A DNA stretch of 64,000 nucleotides, from NCBI RefSeq assembly GCF_000382145.1, contig NZ_KB907624.1, positions 91,021 through 155,020 of the forward strand, read 5' to 3'. A model generated the notes under the pieces. That model worked only from the letters and a program-made list of their open reading frames with translations. It had not been told where the DNA came from and did no database searches. The translations under genes and the position numbers were made by a program. Source of the DNA: Psychrobacter lutiphocae DSM 21542. Lineage in GTDB: Bacteria > Pseudomonadota > Gammaproteobacteria > Pseudomonadales > Moraxellaceae. Below, in pieces: positions 36,124 to 45,297 of this stretch (positions are counted from its first letter, which is position 1; each line of letters starts with the position of its first letter).

Positions 36124-37782
36124 ATGAAGCTGTCGTTTAAGCGGTTACAAACCGACTCATTGTTGGTATTGTCGGTATTTATCGTTGCCTCCTGCGGTCT
36201 GGCTTATGAGCTGATTGCTGGGGCACTGGCAAGCTATGTGCTTGGCGACTCTGTGTTGCAATTTTCGACCATTATTGGCACTTATCTATTTGCGATGGGT
36301 ATTGGCTCGCATCTATCGCAATATGTACCTGAGGATAAAGTGTTACAACGCTTTATTGAAATTGAGGTATTGGTCGGATTAATCGGTGGGCTGTCTGCTA
36401 TATTCTTATTTTTAGCCTTTGCATGGTTACCGACTTTTAAGACCATTTTATATGCGTTGGTTATTTGTATTGGTACCTTGGTGGGAATGGAAATTCCGTT
36501 GGTGATGCGTATTTTAAACTCGCAACAGCAGGCGTTTCACCAGTTGGTCAGCAAGGTGCTCACCTTTGATTACTTAGGGGCGCTGGTGGTGTCCTTGCTG
36601 TTCCCTTTGGTGTTGGCGCCGATGTTGGGCTTGGCCAGATCTGCGGTGCTATTTGGTATTTTAAATGTACTGGTAGCTGGCTGGACGGCATGGCACTTTT
36701 ATCCCAAAGTGGCTATCAATGTAGCTAAGCCGAATATGACCAAACTGAATATGGCTGAGCAAAACGTACAAAGGCTGAGCAAAAATGAGCAGCAGCCAAC
36801 ACCTGCCAAAATAAGAGCAGGGCTTATTAGTCGTGTGTTAGTTGCCCTATTGATTTTACTTGCTGGCTTGTTATTTGCTGATCGCTTAGTGGGTTTATCG
36901 GAACAAAAAATATTTAGAGCACCTGTTGTTTTTGCTACCAACTCGCCTTATCAGCGTTTGGTAGTGACCGAAAAAAGTGGTCATTTACAGTTATTTCTAA
37001 ATGGTAATTTGCAGTTTTCTACTCGTGATGAATATCGTTACCATGAAGCCTTGGTACATCCAATTATGCAGCAGTTGCATCAAAGCGTTAGTGCTGCCAA
37101 ACCCGCATTAGATGTGCTCATATTAGGTGGTGGTGATGGGATGGCGGCGCGTGAGCTGTTAAAGTATGACACGGTTAAGAAGATTACCTTGGTTGATTTA
37201 GACCCAAAAATGACCGAGTTTTTTGCCAATGCGCCCCGTTTTAAACAGCTTAATAATAATGCATTAAATAATCCAAAAGTAAAGGTGATTAATGCCGATG
37301 CTTACAAATGGCTTGAGGGCAATCTGGACAGTGAGGCAGCTGCCCAATTTGATGCCATTATCATAGATTTACCAGATCCTTCACAATATAGCCTAGCTAA
37401 ACTATACTCTGAGTCTATGTATCATTTAGTTGCACAGCATCTTAACGCTGAAGGGCTGGTAGTGGTACAATCAACCTCGCCTTATTATGCACCACGCTCT
37501 TTTTGGTCGATTAATAAAACCTTGCAGCTGGCTGGTTTTAAGACCACCCCTTATCATACTTATGTGCCCTCTTTTGGTGAATGGGGATTTATTGTCGCCA
37601 GTGTAGGCAAGAAGTTTGTACCACCAACCAAGTATGAGGTGCCAGTGCGCTATTTAACGCCAGAGGTTAGTCGTGAAATGTTTGTTTTTGCGCCAGATAT
37701 GCAGCCCATTGAGGTTGAGCCCAATACGTTAGATCGACAGATTTTGGTACATTATTATTTACAAGACTGGTCTGATGAGTAG
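36124..37782 (+). CDS. Membrane-fused aminopropyltransferase (spermidine synthase-like)
   Basis: A 552-residue protein: about six to seven transmembrane helices (for example SLLVLSVFIVASCGLAYELIAG near residue 13 and FSTIIGTYLFAMGIGSHLSQY), a linker, one more helix near residue 240, then a cytosolic Rossmann domain of the spermidine synthase family. The SAM-binding glycine motif is VLILGGGDGMAARELL and the catalytic Asp pair region is DAIIIDLPDPSQYSLAKLYS. The linker contains 5-residue repeats (NVAKP, NMTKL, NMAEQ, NVQRL) from a 15-bp tandem duplication. The gene is 76 bp before a SpeD-like gene. Substrate may be a polyamine, but membrane fusion suggests another acceptor, possibly a lipid. 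Confidence 0.85.
   Translation: MKLSFKRLQTDSLLVLSVFIVASCGLAYELIAGALASYVLGDSVLQFSTIIGTYLFAMGIGSHLSQYVPEDKVLQRFIEIEVLVGLIGGLSAIFLFLAFAWLPTFKTILYALVICIGTLVGMEIPLVMRILNSQQQAFHQLVSKVLTFDYLGALVVSLLFPLVLAPMLGLARSAVLFGILNVLVAGWTAWHFYPKVAINVAKPNMTKLNMAEQNVQRLSKNEQQPTPAKIRAGLISRVLVALLILLAGLLFADRLVGLSEQKIFRAPVVFATNSPYQRLVVTEKSGHLQLFLNGNLQFSTRDEYRYHEALVHPIMQQLHQSVSAAKPALDVLILGGGDGMAARELLKYDTVKKITLVDLDPKMTEFFANAPRFKQLNNNALNNPKVKVINADAYKWLEGNLDSEAAAQFDAIIIDLPDPSQYSLAKLYSESMYHLVAQHLNAEGLVVVQSTSPYYAPRSFWSINKTLQLAGFKTTPYHTYVPSFGEWGFIVASVGKKFVPPTKYEVPVRYLTPEVSREMFVFAPDMQPIEVEPNTLDRQILVHYYLQDWSDE
36718..36777 (+). repeat. Degenerate in-frame 15-bp repeat in the aminopropyltransferase linker
   Basis: Four 15-bp units begin AAT or AAC and encode N-x-x-x-x blocks. 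They lie between the last transmembrane hairpin and the following helix. Confidence 0.75.
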
Positions 37783-37858
37783 CTTGCAAAAACATCTCAT
37801 TTGAATAAGTCACAGAAAACCTCTGTTTAAGCAGATACGCTAACCTTTAAGTGAAACA

Positions 37859-38359
37859 ATGTTAAATAGCCAATCCAAACCAGCCAAATTAGCCTCAATA
37901 CCTTTAGATGCCAGAAGTCAGTTAAATGGTAAGCACATCTTGGCTGAATTTTGGCAATGCCAGTGTGTGCCAGAGCTACTTACCCAAACTCAACCCCTGC
38001 TTGATACGCTTATCCAAGCAGTGGCAAAGGAAGGACTCACTTTGGTCGGTCACGCAGCGCATGAATTTCAGCCTTTAGACTCAGAAAATATAGAAAAAGA
38101 TGCAGTAGAACGAGCCAGCCAGACGCAAAGCAGTGGCGTTACTTTAACCTTACTGTTGGCCGAATCGCATCTGTGCTTGCATACGTGGGGTGAGCAACAG
38201 ACGGTTACCTTGGATGTGTATGTATGCAATGTGACCGAAGACAATAGTGATAAGGCAGAAGCTTTATTTACCGCTTGTCTAAATATCTTTGCGCCTGCGC
38301 AGTATCATAGTCAGCAGGTGATACGTCAGCATCAATTGTCCGCAGCTGATTATGACTAG
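37859..38359 (+). CDS. S-adenosylmethionine decarboxylase-like protein (SpeD family)
   Basis: A 166-residue protein of the small prokaryotic SpeD type. NGKHILAEFWQCQC and LLAESHLCLHTWGEQQTVTLDVYVCN match the family; Ser in ESHLCLH is where self-cleavage makes the pyruvoyl cofactor, and His/Cys partners are present. Decarboxylated SAM would serve as the aminopropyl donor for the gene upstream. A longer insert around residues 75-95 (SENIEKDAVERASQT) is unusual. A 310-bp gap with an inserted 108-bp element separates it from DUF350. Confidence 0.85.
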   Translation: MLNSQSKPAKLASIPLDARSQLNGKHILAEFWQCQCVPELLTQTQPLLDTLIQAVAKEGLTLVGHAAHEFQPLDSENIEKDAVERASQTQSSGVTLTLLLAESHLCLHTWGEQQTVTLDVYVCNVTEDNSDKAEALFTACLNIFAPAQYHSQQVIRQHQLSAADYD

Positions 38360-38511
38360 GGTTATATCAAGTAGATTAAGATTTGCATACAGAACAAGAG
38401 TAGAGAAAACCGTTACTGTTCTTAATAGATTTGCAAATTTAAGGTGTTGATATAAGGTTGCTTATGTCAGAAAAGCAGTGTTAAGCTGTCTGGAACATAG
38501 ACAGTTTATGA

Positions 38512-38619
38512 TTATACCTTTTCTGAAAAATAATCTATCTTTGTTAAACTCGCTAAACCTACTACTTGTAGCGTTTGCACTCGTTTTCCTCGATATCTTA
38601 ATTTTCAAATTTGGTATTA
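38512..38619 (+). mobile_element. 108-bp inverted-end element, copy 2 of 3
   Basis: Ends TTATACC and GGTATTA; interior shares AACTCGCTAAACCTACTAC and TTTGCACTCGTTTTCCTCGA with the copies at 8212 and 56606. An open frame through it joins the DUF350 gene and would add a false N-terminal helix. Confidence 0.85.
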
Positions 38620-38669
38620 CAATCAAAAAACATCGTTTTAAATTATCCAAAAAAATTAGGAAATCCTAT

Positions 38670-39077
38670 ATGCAACATTTCGTAGGTTTGCAGACTGAGC
38701 TACTTTATTATGTCATCTACTTTGGCGGCGGCGTGGTGATGTTGCTTTTATTTTCCATTATCTATATGGCAATCACCCCTTACAATGATATTGATCTAAT
38801 TCGCAAAGGATCAGGGGCAGCAGCGTTAAGTTTCGGTGGTACTATTATCGGGTTTTCCCTGACTTTGGCAGCCAGCGCTATTTATCATACTGGTTTTATC
38901 GCATTTTTAATCTGGAGTGCGGTGGCGATGGTGGTACAAATTGTTGGCTACTTTATTATGCTCTCCATCATTGGTGATGTGCCTGGACATATTAAGAGGA
39001 ATAATCTAGCAGTCGGTGGATTGATTGGCATTAGCGGCTTAGTACTGGGGATTATCAATGCTGGTATTTTATCGTAG
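38670..39077 (+). CDS. DUF350 membrane protein
   Basis: A 135-residue inner-membrane protein with four helices. It starts MQHFVGLQTELLYYVIYFGGG and carries the family pattern TPYNDIDLIRKGSGAAALSFGGTIIGFSLTLA in segments, then FIAFLIWSAVAMVVQIVGYF and a last helix ending GIINAGILS. The ATG at 38670 has AGGAAAT upstream; an in-frame start at 38478 is rejected because it falls in a repeated non-coding element. DUF350 proteins usually neighbour SPFH, DUF4178, PspA-like or glutathionylspermidine-type genes, as here. Molecular role unknown. Confidence 0.9.
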   Translation: MQHFVGLQTELLYYVIYFGGGVVMLLLFSIIYMAITPYNDIDLIRKGSGAAALSFGGTIIGFSLTLAASAIYHTGFIAFLIWSAVAMVVQIVGYFIMLSIIGDVPGHIKRNNLAVGGLIGISGLVLGIINAGILS

Positions 39078-39153
39078 AGTCTATCAGAACAGAGTTTATA
39101 ACACTTTAAATACAACATTTACAACACAGTTTTTATAAAAAAAGGATAACATC

Positions 39154-40197
39154 ATGGGTCTTAGAAATTTTATTAAAAAGCAGTTTATTGACGTCATTGA
39201 ATGGGACTGGCAGGATGATAACCTCCTGATGTGGAAATTTCCGATGGCAGATAATGAGATTCAAAACGGTGCTAGTTTAACCGTGCGTGATGGGCAGGTT
39301 GCGGTCTTTATTAATGAAGGTCAAATTGCTGATGTGTTTGGTGCAGGAAGCTATACTCTAACCACGCAAACCTTGCCACTGATGACCAACCTAAAAAACT
39401 GGCGGATGGGATTTGACTCTCCGTTTAAATCAGACGTGCTTTTTTTTAGTACCCGCTTACAGCAAGGACGAAAGTGGGGCACCACGCAGCCAGTAACGGT
39501 ACGTGATGCTGAATTTGGGATGGTACGTCTGCGTGCCTTTGGTATGTATAGCTACAAAATTAATGACGTAGCACAGTTTTATCAAAGCATCACAGGGATA
39601 AATGAGCACTACCATGCTGAGCAAATTGAGCCACAATTACGTAATTTAATTGTCTCGAACTTGGCTTCTGGTTTGGGTCAAAGTGAGGTTGCTTTTATTG
39701 ACTTGGCTGCCAATCAGGGTTTGATGGCAGATGAGGTTAAAAAGTCATTACAGCTTGATTTTGCTAATTATGGGTTGGAGCTGACTTCTTTTGTAGTAGA
39801 AAACGTTTCGCTACCTGAGACATTACAGCAAACTTTAGACAAGCGCATCTCGATGGGCATGATTGGTGATATGGATGCCTATACTCGTTTTCAAACGGCA
39901 GAAGCCATTCAGCATGCGGCCAAAAATGAAGGCGGTATGGCAGGGGTTGGCGCTGGTCTTGGTGTTGGTATGAATATGGGGCAAGTGATGAGTGAAGCGA
40001 TGGCATCAGGTCAGCCACAAGCTCAGACAGCACAGCCACAAGCTCAGCAGCAACAACCACAACCAGCCGCAACTGAGAGCGCCACTGACTTTACTGCTAA
40101 GCTAAGCCAATTAAAAGGCCTACTAGATCAAGGCTTGATCAGTCAGGCAGATTATGATGAGGCCAAAACCAAGATCTTAACGCAATTGACGCAATGA
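39154..40197 (+). CDS. SPFH/band-7-like protein with C-terminal SHOCT motif (virion core protein-like family)
   Basis: A 347-residue cytoplasmic or membrane-peripheral protein. The N-terminal SPFH-like domain runs from VIEWDWQDDNLLMWKFP through GQVAVFINEGQIADVFGAGSYTL and TRLQQGRKWGTTQPV, followed by a helical stretch (DMDAYTRFQTAEAI), a Gly-rich then Gln/Pro-rich linker, and a SHOCT-type end (LKGLLDQGLISQADYDEAK). Such proteins are associated with zinc-ribbon and DUF4178 partners and envelope stress. It is 76 bp after DUF350 and 9 bp before DUF4178, so clearly in an operon. Confidence 0.88.
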   Translation: MGLRNFIKKQFIDVIEWDWQDDNLLMWKFPMADNEIQNGASLTVRDGQVAVFINEGQIADVFGAGSYTLTTQTLPLMTNLKNWRMGFDSPFKSDVLFFSTRLQQGRKWGTTQPVTVRDAEFGMVRLRAFGMYSYKINDVAQFYQSITGINEHYHAEQIEPQLRNLIVSNLASGLGQSEVAFIDLAANQGLMADEVKKSLQLDFANYGLELTSFVVENVSLPETLQQTLDKRISMGMIGDMDAYTRFQTAEAIQHAAKNEGGMAGVGAGLGVGMNMGQVMSEAMASGQPQAQTAQPQAQQQQPQPAATESATDFTAKLSQLKGLLDQGLISQADYDEAKTKILTQLTQ

Positions 40198-40206
40198 TAG
40201 GACGCA

Positions 40207-42147
40207 ATGATAGATAACAACCACCCATCCAACGGCGCATCTGGCTCAAATCAGCCGATAAAGCCAAAGCTACCCAGTAACTTTGAGGCGCTGACGTTCA
40301 GTGCCGCTTGTCCTTCTTGTGGTGCGCCAGTTGAGTTTGCTTCACCTGGATCTGTGATGGCAGTATGTGAATACTGTCACAGCACTGTCTTGCGTGATGG
40401 CGATGCGTTAAAGGCGCAAGGCAAACAGTCGCTGACCATTGAAGATTATTCGCCATTACAAATTGGCAGTGTCGGTCGCTTTGATGGTACTGACTTTGCG
40501 GTGATTGGACGGGTGCAGCTGCGTTATAGCCAAGGCGTCTGGAATGAGTGGTATCTGCAATTTGCTGATGGGCGCAATGGTTGGCTTGCTGAAGCGTTAG
40601 GTCAATATAGCCTAACGCTGGGCGCAGGTGAAATGACAGATTTGCCAGCCTATGATGCGCTGCGCATTACCGACACGATTACCTATCAAGGCACTCCGTA
40701 TCTAGTCAGTGATAAACGAGAAGCCACCGCCATTGCAGGTGAGGGTGAGCTGCCGTTTGTGATGGGTGCAGGCTGGCAAACGTGGGGGATTGACGCTCAG
40801 TTTCAACGTGCCTTTATCAGTTTAGATTATGCGCAGCAAGGCCCACAGCATGCACCAATTGTCTATCAAGGGCAAGTGGTACAGCTCGATCAGTTGTCGA
40901 TGCAGATGCTGCAAGAGTCAGCTCAAATCAGTGAGCAGGTTAACCAAGCAGGCAGTGGCTCAAGCACAGATCAAACACAGATGGTGATTACCAACCTTGA
41001 CTGTCCCAACTGTGGTAGCCCCATACCTTATGTGCAAGGTGCGACCGAGTTCTTGTTTTGTCCAAGTTGCCACAGCGAGGTACAACTAACCGGCAATAAA
41101 GCTGAAGTGGTGCGAATGCATTCAGCGATGCAGCACTTTGATGCCAGTTTACCGCTAGGTGCGAAGGCGCGTATTGATAGCGCTGATGTGATTGACGTCA
41201 GCGAAGTGGCGTTAACCGAAGCCGAAAAACACGCCAGACTGACCGCCCGCAGTTACCATGATTATGTGGTCATCGGTATTATGCGTTTAAATGAGGTGGG
41301 TGAGTACGCCTCTTGGACGGAGTATCTGTTATATAGCCTAAGCGATGGCTTTTTGTGGTTGTCCGAAGAATCAAGTGGCTGGTATCTTGCACGGGTATTG
41401 AGTGAAATGCCAATCGCTGAATCGGGGCGTCTGCTTTATAACGACAAGCAGTGGCGGCAAGTAGATTCTGGTTATCACAATCGTGTGGTCTATGCTGTCG
41501 GTGCTTTTAACTGGCAGGTGAAAACTGGCGACAGTGATTTGCTGATAGATTATGTCAGTGGCAAAGAGCTGATTACCTCAGAGCAGACCGAACGTGAGAT
41601 TACCTATACGCATGCTAAGCCTGTTGACGACAGCAAGATACAGCAGTGGTTTGGCTCTTATTTAACCCAACCTAATAGCCAGAGCGCTAGCGATGTCTTT
41701 TTGCAAACTGGCAGCCTGAAGAAAATGTTGTTATGGCAACTGCTTTTGCAAGCGATTATTTATTTTATCTTCAATGGGTCTTTGATTGTTGCCATTATTG
41801 GTGCGATTATCATTTATTTAGTCTATTTTAGAAGCAGTGAACGCGCTAAAGATAAGGTTGCTATGGGGACGGCAGTTGGTCCTTTTCATTATCATAGCGC
41901 TGGCATTCAAGGCTTTGCAGTTATCGTGATTGTACTGTCAGCACTGCTTAGCGTGATTATTGGTAATGCGGCATCACCTTCGGTTACAGGACCAAATAGT
42001 GACTCTGATCATACTCAAGAAGCTGACAGCTCACGTGGTGGTGGCATTATTATCCTGCCAGGGGGGTTGGGTGGTGGTAATAATAATGGCAGTGATAGTG
42101 GTAGAAGTGGCCGTACAGGTTATAGCTCTGGCGGCTCACATAAATAG
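40207..42147 (+). CDS. DUF4178 protein with two zinc ribbons and C-terminal membrane helices
   Basis: A 646-residue protein. Two similar halves each start with a zinc ribbon (CPSCGAPVEF...CEYCHST near residues 36-62; CPNCGSPIPY...CPSCHSEV near 262-290) followed by a DUF4178 domain (IGSVGRFDGTDFAVIGR and YHDYVVIGIMRLNEVG, each with a WNEWYLQFADGRNGWLAE-like segment). Two or three transmembrane helices (about 512-545 and 572-590) and a Gly/Ser-rich tail ending GGSHK follow. It lies 9 bp after the SPFH gene and is the last gene of the module. Confidence 0.88.
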   Translation: MIDNNHPSNGASGSNQPIKPKLPSNFEALTFSAACPSCGAPVEFASPGSVMAVCEYCHSTVLRDGDALKAQGKQSLTIEDYSPLQIGSVGRFDGTDFAVIGRVQLRYSQGVWNEWYLQFADGRNGWLAEALGQYSLTLGAGEMTDLPAYDALRITDTITYQGTPYLVSDKREATAIAGEGELPFVMGAGWQTWGIDAQFQRAFISLDYAQQGPQHAPIVYQGQVVQLDQLSMQMLQESAQISEQVNQAGSGSSTDQTQMVITNLDCPNCGSPIPYVQGATEFLFCPSCHSEVQLTGNKAEVVRMHSAMQHFDASLPLGAKARIDSADVIDVSEVALTEAEKHARLTARSYHDYVVIGIMRLNEVGEYASWTEYLLYSLSDGFLWLSEESSGWYLARVLSEMPIAESGRLLYNDKQWRQVDSGYHNRVVYAVGAFNWQVKTGDSDLLIDYVSGKELITSEQTEREITYTHAKPVDDSKIQQWFGSYLTQPNSQSASDVFLQTGSLKKMLLWQLLLQAIIYFIFNGSLIVAIIGAIIIYLVYFRSSERAKDKVAMGTAVGPFHYHSAGIQGFAVIVIVLSALLSVIIGNAASPSVTGPNSDSDHTQEADSSRGGGIIILPGGLGGGNNNGSDSGRSGRTGYSSGGSHK

Positions 42148-42165
42148 GGGATAAGCGTTTAATTG

Positions 42166-42891
42166 TTATTCGCCATTGGCATCGAGGGCTTGCTGGCAGG
42201 CTCGTGCCAAATACGGGTCAATATTTTCTTGATTTATCAGCCATTTTAAATAACCTGCGCCATCGGCACTGGCAGCCACCTCAGCAATTGCTTCGCCTTT
42301 ATGCTTACCAAAGCTAAAGTGAGTTGGAATACGTGCCACTTCACTAAATTGATATAGGCTTGCTATATCAGTGATTTGATGCCCTTGATTGATGGCTAGC
42401 TGTATCAAACTATCTAAAACCAGCTGCGTAAAATAAATATCATAAATGGCGGCATGCGCCTCTTTGGCTTGCTCACGGGCAACTTGAGGGTGAAAATAAT
42501 ACAGTAGAGCGACCAAGGTGTGACTGTCTAACGTAGGCAATAAGTAATTGGACATGGCTTTGGTGCAAATCAGCTTTGGCGTGTGGGTGACACCAGCATT
42601 TTTGAGCACCTGCATGTCATAATCAATGTTATGACCAATCAAATATTCAACCTTACTTGGCAGTCTAAAGTCGGTATGCGGTGGCTCATGCGCCACATCT
42701 TCATCACAAATGTGTGAGGTCGCCATCGCACCTAAGCTGATGGGTTTTAATGGATTAAAACGTTTGGATCTGGGTTGTTGCAACACAACCACTTTGCCCT
42801 CATTATTAATATCAACAATGGAGTAGGCCGCCTCTGTCATGTGTGGCTCATTGAGTCCTGTGGTTTCTGTGTCTAATATATAACTGGTCAT
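42166..42891 (-). CDS. DnaQ-superfamily 3'-5' exonuclease, ExoX-like
   Basis: A 241-residue nuclease. Exo I is YILDTETTG with both acidic residues, Exo II is IGHNIDYDMQVL and the Exo III region is AHAAIYDIYFTQLVLD. The C-terminal part (FSFGKHKGEAIAEVA...YLKWLI) is the DUF3820-type tail of exodeoxyribonuclease X and relatives. ATG 42891 (MTSYILDTET) is preferred over an in-frame upstream ATG at 42927. It is convergent with the DUF4178 gene, only 18 bp apart. A role in DNA repair is likely. Confidence 0.88.
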   Translation of the reverse strand: MTSYILDTETTGLNEPHMTEAAYSIVDINNEGKVVVLQQPRSKRFNPLKPISLGAMATSHICDEDVAHEPPHTDFRLPSKVEYLIGHNIDYDMQVLKNAGVTHTPKLICTKAMSNYLLPTLDSHTLVALLYYFHPQVAREQAKEAHAAIYDIYFTQLVLDSLIQLAINQGHQITDIASLYQFSEVARIPTHFSFGKHKGEAIAEVAASADGAGYLKWLINQENIDPYLARACQQALDANGE

Positions 42892-43291
42892 TGGTATCAG
42901 CCTTGAAAGAAAATGACAGAATAACAACTTCTTAGCAAAAATTAAAGCATCAACACCAGTGTTCGATACTGGCAGTTAGCAGCATGGGGTCAAGCTGATT
43001 AAACAGCCGATATTAACTTATTAAAAACTAAGAATAGATCAAAAAATCAAAGGGGCATGTAATATAAGTTAACTATTTGTAGCAAAATCCATCAGGGTAT
43101 AAAATTTAACTTTTTATAACCATCTAAATGATATATATTATTACTAAACAGATAGCTATGATTAATAATTATAAATTAATAGTTGGCCAGCCAGTCGTAC
43201 AAACCAATCAGATAAAAACACATCGTATCAAAAGTAATAATAAGTGACGTATAAAAATTAAACCCAGTCAGATAAATTTAAGGATAGGGTC
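42892..43291. other. AT-rich gene-free stretch
   Basis: No gene or strong hairpin is visible between the ExoX-like gene and the next small gene. The sequence is strongly AT-rich near 43100-43280 and should hold both promoters. AAGGATAGGG just before 43292 serves as a ribosome site. Confidence 0.5.
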
Positions 43292-43732
43292 ATGGCGAAT
43301 GCTAAACAACAAAAACAAAAACCGCAAGCGCATCATCATTCTAACAAGAGTCAAACAAATAGCCATCAAGCAAATAATGGTGAAGCAAAATGTTATCTTG
43401 AGCAACTGATGTCAGATACTAAGTTGGCGAAGACTTTAGCTGCTTATTATGACTACCAAAGGGTCAATAAAGTTGCCCGCATTGTCGGTATTATCAGTAT
43501 TATTATTTATTTAGGCGCCAATATTTTATTTAATACACCACAAAGACAACAGCTATTGCTTGCAGTAACTGTTGTATTTTTTGCATTTGCTATTGGTCTT
43601 ATTTTTTTTGTAGTTAGAAAAGCACTGGCCTTTAGCTCCCCGTTAAGGCTAATTGCAAAACAACAAAACATGAGCTTTAAGAGTGTCTATGAGGATTTTA
43701 TTGTCTATGCTGATGACTTTAAGAAGTCTTGA
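43292..43732 (+). CDS. Small membrane protein with two transmembrane helices, unknown
   Basis: A 146-residue protein with a hydrophilic Gln/His/Lys-rich N terminus (residues 1-30), two helices (about 66-82 and 88-110) and a short C-terminal cytosolic tail ending YADDFKKS. No family recognised. Base composition matches the neighbours. Confidence 0.7.
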   Translation: MANAKQQKQKPQAHHHSNKSQTNSHQANNGEAKCYLEQLMSDTKLAKTLAAYYDYQRVNKVARIVGIISIIIYLGANILFNTPQRQQLLLAVTVVFFAFAIGLIFFVVRKALAFSSPLRLIAKQQNMSFKSVYEDFIVYADDFKKS

Positions 43733-43790
43733 GAATAAAGCTAAAAGTGTCTAATTTACTAAGTTTAAGACAGGCATGTTGGAGGGAAAA

Positions 43791-44150
43791 ATGCTACAAA
43801 GAATTAACGAACTTGAACAGCAACGTTTTAACTTTCTGATTAATAAAGAGTATGATGCGTTTGCTGAACTATGTGACCCTGAGCTACGCTATGTGCATAG
43901 TAGTGGCAAAATTGATGATTTAGACTCTTATTTGAAAAAGTTAAAGCTCGGTTATTATAATTATCAAGACATACGTTTTGAAATAGATAAGGTCATAGAT
44001 ATGGGCAATTATGTTATGGCTACGGGTGATTTGTATTTGCAGTTATTAGCGGATAATGAGCCATTGAGCTTGCAAAATAGAGCGGTGTCAATTTGGCGTA
44101 AACAGGGTGATACTTATAAGTTTTTGATGTATCAGGGTACGGCATTTTAA
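43791..44150 (+). CDS. NTF2-like/DUF4440 domain protein
   Basis: A 119-residue soluble protein of the NTF2-like (SnoaL/DUF4440) fold: RINELEQQRFNFLINKEYDAFAEL, DPELRYVHSSGKIDDLDSYL, YYNYQDIRFEIDKV and RAVSIWRKQGDTYKF. GGAGGGAAAA places the start at ATG 43791 rather than the in-frame ATG at 43776. Function is unknown; such domains bind small hydrophobic ligands or act as enzymes. Confidence 0.8.
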   Translation: MLQRINELEQQRFNFLINKEYDAFAELCDPELRYVHSSGKIDDLDSYLKKLKLGYYNYQDIRFEIDKVIDMGNYVMATGDLYLQLLADNEPLSLQNRAVSIWRKQGDTYKFLMYQGTAF

Positions 44151-44170
44151 TACCAGTCTCGATATCTATA

Positions 44171-44307
44171 TACCCCACTCTTAACTCTTTGCGTAGGCTA
44201 TGGCTTTAGCCCAGCATATTAGCTTAAAAAATACGTTTCGTTGGGTTAAAAGCACCAGACTACATTGGATTGTAAGATTGGATTGTAAGTAAGTTGGGAG
44301 TGAGGTA
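44171..44307. mobile_element. MITE-like element with 16-bp inverted ends and possible 6-bp target duplication
   Basis: TACCCCACTCTTAACT and AGTTGGGAGTGAGGTA are inverted with three mismatches, enclosing about 105 bp of non-coding DNA. Both flanks read TCTATA immediately outside, a possible target-site duplication, although the surroundings are rich in CTATA. No second copy is in the window. Confidence 0.6.
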
Positions 44308-44313
44308 TCTATA

Positions 44314-44362
44314 TGCTTATATCTATGCTTATATCTATATGCCTATACCTATACCTATACCT
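44314..44362. repeat. CTATAC/CTTATAT short tandem repeats
   Basis: Degenerate 12-bp and 6-bp repeats, ending in three or more CTATAC units. They lie between the inverted-end element and the peroxiredoxin leader. Confidence 0.7.
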
Positions 44363-44540
44363 AATAAAGTTCTTACAGTTATTTAGCTGAATGACTGAAA
44401 ATAGGGTATGAGGATGGTAGTTTATTCCAAAACATAACTCGAAACGTTTGAACAAAGATTGGAATAATTGTTACAATAAAGACGAACACAACGGTACGTT
44501 AATTAAAAGCACAATAACCAACAACAAAAAGGAGAGCATA

Positions 44541-45068
44541 ATGCTTACTCATGTTCCTAACGTTACATTCAAAACTCGTGTACGTGATGAGTCTATCGGT
44601 GGTGAAAACCCATTCAAATGGTATGACCTAACCACAGATGAACTATTTGCCAATAAAAAAGTAGTGGTATTCTCACTACCAGGTGCATTCACGCCAACCT
44701 GTTCAACCAGTCACTTACCACGTTACGAAGAGCTCTATGATGAATTTAAAGCGCTAGGCGTTGACGAGATCGTCTGTGTCTCTGTTAACGATGCCTTTGT
44801 GATGTACCAGTGGGGTATCAAACAGGGCCGTAAAAAAGTATTCTTGCTACCTGATGGTAATGGCGAGTTCACTCGTAAAATGGGTATGTTGGTTGAAAAA
44901 AGTAACCTAGGCTTTGGTCTACGCTCATGGCGCTATTCAATGCTGGTTGACAACAAAGAAATCAAAAAAATGTTTGTCGAGCCAGGCTTCGAAGACAATT
45001 GCCCAACTGACCCATTTGAAGTATCAGACGCAGATACTATGCTAGAGTACCTAAAAAGCCAGAAGTAA
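44541..45068 (+). CDS. Peroxiredoxin, Prx5/glutaredoxin-peroxiredoxin type
   Basis: A 175-residue thiol peroxidase reducing hydroperoxides. The peroxidatic Cys54 lies in [16 protein letters not shown], and [11 protein letters not shown] and [10 protein letters not shown] are typical of the Prx5 subfamily. AAAAAGGAGAGCATA precedes ATG 44541; an in-frame ATG at 44448 is rejected. It has no fused glutaredoxin domain, so an external thiol reductant is needed. It is expressed alone and is followed by a strong terminator. Confidence 0.93.
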   Translation: MLTHVPNVTFKTRVRDESIGGENPFKWYDLTTDELFANKKVVVFSLPGAFTPTCSTSHLPRYEELYDEFKALGVDEIVCVSVNDAFVMYQWGIKQGRKKVFLLPDGNGEFTRKMGMLVEKSNLGFGLRSWRYSMLVDNKEIKKMFVEPGFEDNCPTDPFEVSDADTMLEYLKSQK

Positions 45069-45106
45069 CTTAACGAACCTAGTCTAAGGTTGTTATTACT
45101 CTGTCA

Positions 45107-45145
45107 AACTGCACCGCTTTTATATGAAGGCGGTGCAGTTTTTTT
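45107..45145 (+). terminator. Rho-independent terminator of the peroxiredoxin gene
   Basis: AAACTGCACCGC pairs with GCGGTGCAGTTT around 11 bases and runs into seven or more T. Confidence 0.93.
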
Positions 45146-45297
45146 GTGGTTAATGGATTGGGTAAAGATTATTTTTTAACAGTGGTGTTTTGGTAGGGTT
45201 GGCTTTTTGTCTATGATGATTTTGGTGGTATGATTGCAAACTGTTGAACTTAATAAAGTAAGCCGTTTTTTAACCTTTACACAAGGGAAGGGAGTCC

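Noticed and set aside
38478..38669. N-terminal extension of the DUF350 gene
   Set aside because: The extension is encoded by the 108-bp element; family members start at the downstream ATG at 38670.
42928..43291. Possible tRNA because of a GTTCGATAC motif near 42960
   Set aside because: No acceptor stem, anticodon arm or CCA context can be built around it.
44448..44540. Upstream in-frame extension of the peroxiredoxin gene
   Set aside because: A strong ribosome site directly precedes the ATG at 44541, where family alignment begins.
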